Below are positions 12,701 to 21,700 of a stretch of DNA of 24,444 bases, in pieces. This DNA is from Phoronis australis. Taxonomy: Eukaryota; Phoronida; Phoronidae. The position numbers and the translations under genes are program-made. The notes beneath the pieces were generated by a model. It was not told the origin of the DNA, searched no databases, and saw nothing but the letters and a program-made list of their open reading frames with translations. Every line of letters starts with the position of its first letter. Within the stretch, counting starts at the first letter, position 1. The stretch lies in NCBI GenBank assembly GCA_002633005.1, contig NMRA01000638.1:48470-72913 (forward strand), in the 5' to 3' direction.

Positions 12701-15700
12701 GATGGCTGTTTTGTAAACTTAAATGTAAAAACCTTGGTCTATGCATTTTTTGTAAAAATGTGTCTGGGGGGATTGCTGGGGGTGGGGGGGTTGCGTCGGA
12801 ATCATGGACGCCCTGGAATATTGGGAACCCCATTTTGGACACCTTATTTTAGAAATCCTTGATAAAGGCCTGCGCCTCTGCCCATCACGTTGTCTATAAA
12901 CTAGGAAAAAGAGCAATAACATTGTCACAATTTACTAATTATGTCACGATAAAGGATGGACATAGACTACAGCTTATCAAATGGAACAGTCTTTGTACAA
13001 ATTAGAATTTGTTTTTGACAAAATTATTTTAGTTACCTTTAAGTCTTCAATCTGCTGTTTTACAGCACCAGTATCTGTGGAAACTGTCCCAAGAGAAGTG
13101 AAACGCTGCTCAGTAGACTGCAACCACTCGAGGATTTTCTGAAAAAATCATTTGTAAATTAGGGCTTAAAGGAGAATGCAACCCAAAAAACAACTTACCT
13201 TGTATCAATTTAGGTCAAGTAGTTCCACTTTATAACAGCAAGTACAACTCTGTTACCCGACACCTGACAGAGGTGCTGCATTTAACCAATGATGGCACAG
13301 GTTCGAACGCAGACTGTTCAGCAGTTCACAACACGCTTACTGGTGTCAGCTTTTCGCTTGAATTCATCATTTTACACCAATAAACCATCAAAATTTGATT
13401 AAAACCCTTACAAATACATTGAGTTATTGAACAAATGTGTTATTTTATTTTGCTGTTATGAATTTTTAGGTATTTGAACATACCGTAGGGTACAGAGTTC
13501 GGTACTAGGCTAATTTATCAAGGTCGGTCGCGGGAGTTTTGGGTCTGCGTGGTGATAAATTTGAATTATTCATCCGTGAATTACAGATAAGAGAACATAG
13601 GGGTCTGTTTTAATTTTAGACTTGCGATTTCTTACAGTTCTAAACACACAAAACACCGTCAGTGGCTCAGAACCCAACCAGGCCCATCGCGGCCGGATTT
13701 ATGACACCAGGAGATAAACCAGCCAAAGTTGGAAACTAAACTTCCAATCACAAAAAGACTATACTAGTGAGCCAAAGAAATAATGTGCACATGATTGTTT
13801 TAGTGAATTAGCCACAAAACTGCTAATCTACTTACTAGCTCATCTGCAGCTTTGAAGTCAGAAATGCCAGGGCAAAAGTTGTACAGTAACAATGATTCGA
13901 ATAATGTACGTGAATATCTAAATAATGATTCCCCTAACATCTGACCATAGGATATAAAATCGAGATACTGTTTCACAACAGCTTTCTGTCAGCAAACACT
14001 GAATTAGCATGCAATCACACAGCTTCAATGCCCGGTCAAATAGTTTATTGCAACTAAACCCCTTAACACAGTGATTTATTTATTGCTGGCTTCTGAAAAC
14101 ATTTGCATTTGCTCCAAGTAGTATTTAATGAGACAGAGTTTGTTTCAGTTTTGTATAAGCAAACATTAGTTAGGGTGAAAATAATTCATTTTTAAATAGA
14201 ATGCACAACAATGAACACAACGCGGCAAATCACAATCTCGACTTGGACGAGTGCTCATCCGACGAAGACTTCACAGGTCGACCATTAGGTTTCTGAGGCT
14301 ATCAGTTCGAACCGAAATACACTAACCAAGAAATACTAGATAGGCGCTGTGAACGTGCACAGACAACGGAATACATGGCACGCTTGAATGACTTGTCATG
14401 ATGTCACGATAATGGAAACGACTTGCTTGCATTTGCTGCCACGAAATTCCACAAGTGGAATCCTTTCTTGGAGAAGAGCAGATGTGTCTCACGGACCATC
14501 ATGATTTTGCGCCGCATCTAAACAGAGTTGTGCTTATGACATTTTTTAGGCCACTGAGAAAAAGAACTAGCGAAAACATTCTACACTCAGAGGACCAAAC
14601 AGAAGCCTGACGAATGAGTCAGTCATCAAACAGGTTATTTAAAACGATATGTTCTCACGCCTGTATGTTTTCATGGCCAACTACAATTCTCCATAATCAA
14701 AAACTAATCAACAACTTGATCCACGTTTCTTTGTCTCCTGCCTGTCGAATGCAAACACACTAGGCACAGCATCTGACTTCTGCCTCAATCCCTTTTTCTG
14801 TCCTACTACGAGCAGTTTGGTAAGCCAGCATTCGATCGTCTGTGAAATCACTGTCGGTGAAATGCCGGCCACTGACAGACATGGAGAAGTTTCAGTCTCT
14901 ATACAAGCATGGTATTAATGGTGTACTTTTCATTTGTCACTACCGCGAGCCACTTTCGGTATACAACCATTATGGGCTCTCGAGGAAATCGAAAAAAAAA
15001 AAGATATACCCGCTATCCTCCCAGCGTCGTAGTCCACACAAGCGGGAACGATACACCACACCATAGCGGCAATCACTCAGAAGAAGAACAACTGACGTCG
15101 CTGCATCGTTTCTCACCTTCCTTAACGCGACAACTTTCGGCGAGGTAAGATTGACCATATACGAGGTGATGTGAATATTGACCGATTAAGACAGTAAAAA
15201 AGACTAATTAAATCGAGTAGCATTCTCCTTTAACACCAAAAATTCGAAAGATTTCCAAGAGGAAACTACCTCACAACTCAACCATTTTAATTAAATAATC
15301 CTCACTGACAAGACTGGCCAAGCTGGAAAGTACATATTAATCTTATTCAAGTTTTTGGGCCTAATGTATTCAAGGTTTCACACTGACCATGCAAAACATT
15401 GCCAGCAATGTGGCAGATGTACTTGTGTGAACCACACAAGCCACTGCGTTACGTACAAACAGGTCATGAGATATGTTCATTTTTAATCACTAGTCAGGAA
15501 AAAAGCAGTTTCGGTTGGTGACAGAATCCACTAAAGATGGTGAGCTTGATTATGTTTCCAACTAGCAATTTCATTCAAGCTTGTACAGTAATAGTTACAG
15601 TTCCCTTTTAAATAAACTTGTTAGGCCAGTCTCCAAGCTTGAAAACCGGGCCTAATAAGTTTATTTGAAAGGGAACTTTATTCTGAGCAAATTTTGAATA

Positions 15701-18700
15701 GTTTTCTATGAGTTGTTGATTAATTTTACTAATTCAACAGCAAAAAGCAAACATATTTTCTAATAAAACTCAAAAAAAATCGTACAAAAAGTTCCATATC
15801 ACCACTTGTAGCGCCGCTTCTCGTGATGCATTTGGTGAGGGATTTAGCGTGCAGTCAGGTGGGGGTGGTGGGGAGGAAGAAACTGGTCAAGGTCAGGTGA
15901 CGCAATCGCCAAAAGCCGACCAAAAAGGACGCATCACAAGTTTAGTAGACGGCGATTAACAGCAGAATGTTAATTTTCCAACACCAGTAAATAAGTTAAT
16001 TTGATCAAGGAAGAGAATAGATTTAATGACACTAATTTTGAGTCAGATTTCATTTGTCCAAATTTTTACACACATCGGTGCAAAGCTGTATATTTAGTAT
16101 ACAGCTTTGTACCAGGGCTAGGGCAATCGCTGGTATGCGATGTCCTTCCCCTAAGAAGACACCCTTTTTGAAGAGTTTGAACAACCAGGAGCCATACAAA
16201 AAGGCATGGCGAACCTTTTACAACACTATGGCAAACAGTGAAAAATGAACGGCTGATACAATGATAAAATACATTCTGAACTCTTCACATTATGGCACAG
16301 CAATATGTGATAAGCAGTCGAAGTCCACCAGCCCCGTCACTGACATATTAGCCAATCAGCGATCGCTGTCAGGATTTCAGTGTTTTGACAATAAAAATGA
16401 ATCAGCTTTTGTTTGGCCATAACTCCGGCATATATGAGTTTTACTTGTATGTTAGAACCAGTTAACCAGCATTATTTTTACTACAGTCTCCTTTCAAAAT
16501 TCTTGATATGCCTGATTTACCTTACTCATCCGAAGTCTTTTCCAAGCTAATTTAGCACAGGTTAGTATGGTAGCAAGGTAATTCAAGATTGGAGAAAAAT
16601 ACCAAATAAGGTGACATATGTTTGACCAAGATAGGTCTACACTAGCAAAGTACACACATTTAGTTCATAAACTACAATAATTCATTTTAGTAGTGTATAA
16701 CAGCAATTTACTAAATACAATATTTATCTAGGTTCACAAGGTTTTGGACATCTCAAGGATGAATGCAGCTGCATTATTTATTTAGTGAAGATGCAATTTT
16801 TTTAAAGTTCTCATACAAAGCACCCAACAGACAAATGCCATCCGACACACTTGCAGCCACGACCCCCAGGATTCCACTCCTACTCCCACAAGTACTACTA
16901 GGACCTACCACAACCATGCCCCACAAATACCACCCCCAGATGTTCATCATTGACCTTGTACAGTAACCCCCCTGAGATTCTACTTTTAACCCCACTGGAA
17001 CTCTAATTCTCCCACAGCAATGTCTTTTCCAGAAACCATTTCCTACCTCCACGCACAACACAAGATCTCCACAACCACTTTCCTCTAGGTCCCAACACTC
17101 ATTACCACACATATCACTTTGACCCCACATCCCTGCCCCAAATCCCACCCCTCACACGTACCACTAATTTATCCTGGAACTCTATGGCCCTATCCAGCGC
17201 CTCTGTCAACTCCTGCTCACGCTCCTTCTGTTGTTGTGACACCTGACTCCATGTCTGATCTGCTTCCTCTACATTTTTCTGCACTTCCGGTTTCTCAGGT
17301 TCACCTACCAGTTCAATTAGCTCACCACCTGTACCGTGGATACCACTAATGGCCGTCTCAGTCTCCTCGATCTCTTCCTTGATGGTCTGGAGTATGAAAT
17401 GTTCAGTGGCCATGATTTCACAATCTTCACAGTTTCTCTTGGGAGAAATCATGAACAAGTATGAACAATCGCCTGGTTCCCAGACAATGGGACATGACCA
17501 CTTTTAGGATAGGCAGGATTTAACTGAATTGGGTACTAGGAAGTGATACATAAAAGTTATCTCTTTTCGACACCTGAATAGATAGATAGCAGAAACCATT
17601 TCATAAGTATGAGGGAGTTTGTGATTACCTGATTGCAGGGATTTCTATGTGTAGGTTCTTTGCTACAAAAGCACCATCAAGTAAACTTTAAGTTACCCAT
17701 TCAAAAACATAAGTTTTGAGAAAGCACATTTTACCATAAGAATGTAACCATGTTTTTCAAAGCAATGTTTCTGAAGACAATGCAATTCCTTGATAATTTT
17801 TAGTTCACTTAAATCTTTACCAAATACCAATAAATGTGTAACAACTCACCCACAGATCTCTCTGCTGTTCCCGGATGGCATCAGGTTGCAGGGCAGGAGG
17901 TTCCTGTGATGTGAAGGCCTCTTGAAGGTAGTTCAATGTGCCCATAAGGTTGTGCAGGTCATCCCAGAACTGCTCAGACACATTCAAGGTCTTGCCCAGT
18001 TTATCCTGTCGCTCCTGCGTTGACTTGCGGATACCTAATGAAGGCAAGGAACCTTACAGTGAATATTTTTAATGTTGTTCTTGTAAGATGGGCGTAAGGG
18101 CTGTATTACAAAAATAAAGATTGAAGTGACGAACATCAGAGGCAATAACAATGACACTGTTTACGTACCAAAGTACATCTTAGTCAACTCATCAATCTTC
18201 TGTTTCAGATCACTAATTGAAGCATCACCATCACCAGCCTGCTGTATCATCTCATCAGCATTGGTCTTGACTGCTTCCAGTGCCACTAGGCGGCGATCCA
18301 TGTCTTGGATGATGGTCTCGTTCTCAGCCATTTGGGCACGCAATCGATCTGGGTGTGCTGCAATTGGCTCAACATTCTCCACCTGCTCTTGGGTGGTCAC
18401 CATAGCCTCAAAGATTCCTTCCACTTTGTCAGAAAACTGGAGAAAAGCACACAGAAAAAAGTCACCTAAGCATAGAAACACTTTCAAAGCAGAGGGAGAC
18501 TGATAAGGTAAAAAAATAAATATTTAAGAGATTCGAAAAAAGTCTGATGTAGAACAAGACAACGATGGTTTCAAAACATCAAGAACAAAATGTCAGTAAT
18601 AGGAAAAAGCACTATAATGGAAAATGCATCTCTCACATTATGAACGTTTCATTGCATTCAAACGGTGTACACAGCAGGCCACAGAAGGCTCACCATATCA

Positions 18701-21700
18701 CAGTTGTTCGGTTACAACACTAACCTCTGAGTGTTGCTGCATGGCATCATCAAGGGTGATCGACCGATCCTTGGTGTTGACTTTGATGCTGTCGAAGCGG
18801 TCATTGTCGAGGTCGAGTATCTGCTGAATGCGCTTGGCCTCCTGCAAGCCACATAGTTTGATCAGGGCGGGGCCAGTCTTATTCAGCTTGTCAATCAATG
18901 GCTTGTGATCGCTAACGCTCTGCTGCAGCAACTGAAAGATTAATTTCTCGGACTGATTGACAAAGTCGTTAACTGTTATTGGCAGCAGATTGCACAGGCT
19001 GTGTTTTTGAATAGTAACACACTACTGAAACTCAGAGGCTGAATTTGCTGATCTTTGCCTAAGTTCAAAAGGTAGTACTAGTAGGTAATAGCAATATGAA
19101 ATGAATTAAACAATTCAAATGTAAAAACTACCATTGAAATGCAACCACGATTGCAATGCGAACGGTGTGCTTCTAGTGGTGGTTTAAAGTGTCATGAAAA
19201 TGGCCACTAAATGGCACAGAATACATCTAATCCATCAAAATGTGGAAAGGTGCCGTCACCTTCATAGTAAAGACGTGTTTGTCAAATGTCATGAAAACAT
19301 CAAGAAACTCTAAAATATCAAGGTAAATGTAAAAAATACAATTGCAACTAGAGGGCACACCAGTAGTCAGAGCCATCCAAGAAGTCGTGGGCAGCCATTA
19401 TCACATGTATAGGAAAACACCTGCAAAGGAATCAGGCTCAACAGCCATGGTCGCAAAAAAAAATCACAAGGGGATGCCCAGGATGACAGATTTGTCCGAA
19501 AAAAGTCGACCATGGTCTGGAACACAACTGCTACGATTCACAACGATCCTTTGAGCAGTTTCGAGGATAAAGAGATGGACACAAAAAACAAACTTTCAAC
19601 AGTAAAAATGGCCACCAAGTGGTGAAAAATACATCGAATCCATCCAAAAATGGAAAGGTATAATTGTCTCCTTAATAGAAACCTATTTGTCAAATTTTAC
19701 AAAAATCCATCAATGAGCTCTAAAGATACAGAAAAAAGTTGCCAGAAAGGGCAACAGCTATAGTCAGGTTGGTCTGAAACTCGTCTTCATCTGTTACCAA
19801 CTCCATAGGAAAATATCTGCTAAATTTCACTAAGATCCTCCACAGAATTAAGGAGGTACAGCTGTGGACAGACAAACTAAATTGCCACAAGGGGGCAGAG
19901 CGGTTGCCATATCAGCCCGAAACTCGCCACTGCTTGTCATTAGCTTCATAGGAACACTCTACCAAATCTTATTAAGATAATGCAAGGAATTTAGGAGATA
20001 TACCTGCGAATGGCACATGGAGATGAATATGTGGGCGCAAAAAAGGCTCATTGAAAGCAGGGACTGGTGGAATTTGTGAGATCATTGATCTTTGCAAAAG
20101 AAACTATTTTCATCTGACTACTGGATGAACAAACATGGATTTGATTCTACAATAAAAATAAACTATCCAATCATGAGGCTCCTACCAAACCGAAGTCAGT
20201 CAACTCAAAATTGACCAAGTAGAACTTTCAGTAACGTTTTCACTTCATAGAGTAAATTAAGCGCAACCTAGCATGGGTACCACAGATATGTATCTACCAT
20301 GGGTACCATAGAAAAGTACTGAAACATACAATCTCACATTTCTCAAGGTTTAGAACAAGAAATCAACAAACAACAATCAAATAACCCCAAAAAGAGCAGA
20401 GAGCAAAATATCCCACCTAGCATGACCATACATACTTTCACATTTAATGAAAGTATGTTTCAAAAAAGTTAATTAAAGATATAAATGTTACACAGACTGT
20501 GGAAAAGGACAAATGGAGAAATTGTACATCATTAATATATGAATAAGTAAATCATTGAAATCATTAATATACAAAAAACATTACTTCATCAGAACTCAGA
20601 GGAAAGACGAAAAGATAATTTCAAGGTAAATTGGTTTCTTCAAACTATGTCAATAGAAAATAAAGTGTGTACTCGAATGTCCCCACCTGCAATGCTGAAA
20701 AACTAACCCTGACAGCATCCTGCTGCTTTTTGATTTGTTCCCCAGTTACAGCTGGCATGTCGTGCTTCTTGATTTCATCTTCAACCTCATCAAACCATTT
20801 GACCAAATCTTCATGAGTGTCACTGAAGTGTACCGCCATTGGTAGAGCCTGTTCCAACTGGCCAAGTCTGAATGAACAATGAACACAACACGGATGACTT
20901 CATCATTCCAGTAATGATTAGTGTTACACAGTGCAACAGGATTTTTGTTAAACCAGATCACGTTATATATCCACACAGACAAACGACCAGCTAATAATAA
21001 AAGCACTGCTGTTTTAAAAAACTATCAATATGGCACATCTTCTTATAATTCCCAGTACTTCAACAGTTATCAGTTACAGATGTACGGTATTCGCCGTAAT
21101 AACTGCCCATGCCTGTAGAAGCGCCCCCCCACGCGTTTTCAGACTTTGCAAAAATAAGCGCTCAGTCCATGAACGTGTACGTGCGAAAAATGCCTTACCT
21201 ACAGTCCTAAAATTCTACAGTAACGTCTTCAATTTATCAATAATATCCGACAGTCCTGAAAAAAATCATTGTGCGCAGAATTTGTAGACCACAAGCCTCG
21301 CCGCCATGCCTCAAAACGAACACAAAAGTTCTGCTGATATTGCGAGGACCAATGAACTGGCCTTTCAGAACAGAAGTAGTGTACATGTCTGCGGGATTGC
21401 TTTGTAGATATTTCCCGCTTTCAACAGGAATCCAAATTTCTTTGTAGGCCTACACGTGAAAACCGTGAACTGAAGACTAATAAAAAGCTTGGCCACTGTT
21501 AAAAGCACGTGGCCAGGAAGCACGCGCTACATACATGAACCTGTCATCAAAGACATTAGTGGGAAACTATCTGTTCATGAAACGGGTAGCATAGCATCGG
21601 CAAGAAATGAATATTGGCATTAATTTCCAACAGTTTCTAATACTATAAAAATGTTTGTGTTATATTTAAGATGAATTGTTTGATTAACCATAATTGATGT

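Larger units (their letters stand above)
13170..15229 (+). mobile_element. TTAA-flanked THAP-carrying transposon, copy 2 (Kolobok-like), 2060 bp
   Basis: The ends are AGGAGAATGCAACCC and the reverse complement of GAGTAGCATTCTCCT, flanked by TTAA at 13166-13169 and 15230-15233. It is collinear with copy 1 and about 460 bases longer in the middle. The layout is: about 1 kb without readable genes, then a P2X7-cytoplasmic-domain-like gene on the plus strand (14201-14610), then a THAP gene on the minus strand (15064 down to about 14744), meeting tail to tail. No DDE transposase core is readable, so this copy is also non-autonomous. It lies in the 4 kb intron between exons 6 and 7. Confidence 0.88.
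15234..17161 (-). other. Right part of the 4 kb intron between exons 6 and 7
   Basis: About 1.9 kb without a gene. It holds a 29-bp hairpin at 15599-15677, a 16-bp hairpin at 16077-16113, the 12-bp palindrome CAGCGATCGCTG at 16357-16368, and, near exon 6, a pyrimidine-rich stretch (16850-17160) that is G-rich on the transcript strand. Long open frames in that last stretch come from its skewed composition and show no family resemblance. Confidence 0.75.

Noticed and set aside
16077-16113. Rho-independent terminator, considered for the hairpin
   Set aside because: This is a nuclear animal intron, and no T-run follows.
16774-17148. Minus-strand Gly/Trp/Cys-rich open frame running towards exon 6
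   Set aside because: It is the G-rich start of the intron. Composition explains the open frame, and the donor at 17161 ends the exon.
18126-18503. Plus-strand open frame of 125 codons
   Set aside because: It is the complement of spectraplakin exon 4 and has no pattern of its own.
19132-20040. CRISPR-like array, considered because of the regular spacing
   Set aside because: The units are about 145 bp, strongly diverged and lie in animal introns. There are no short identical repeats with unique spacers.
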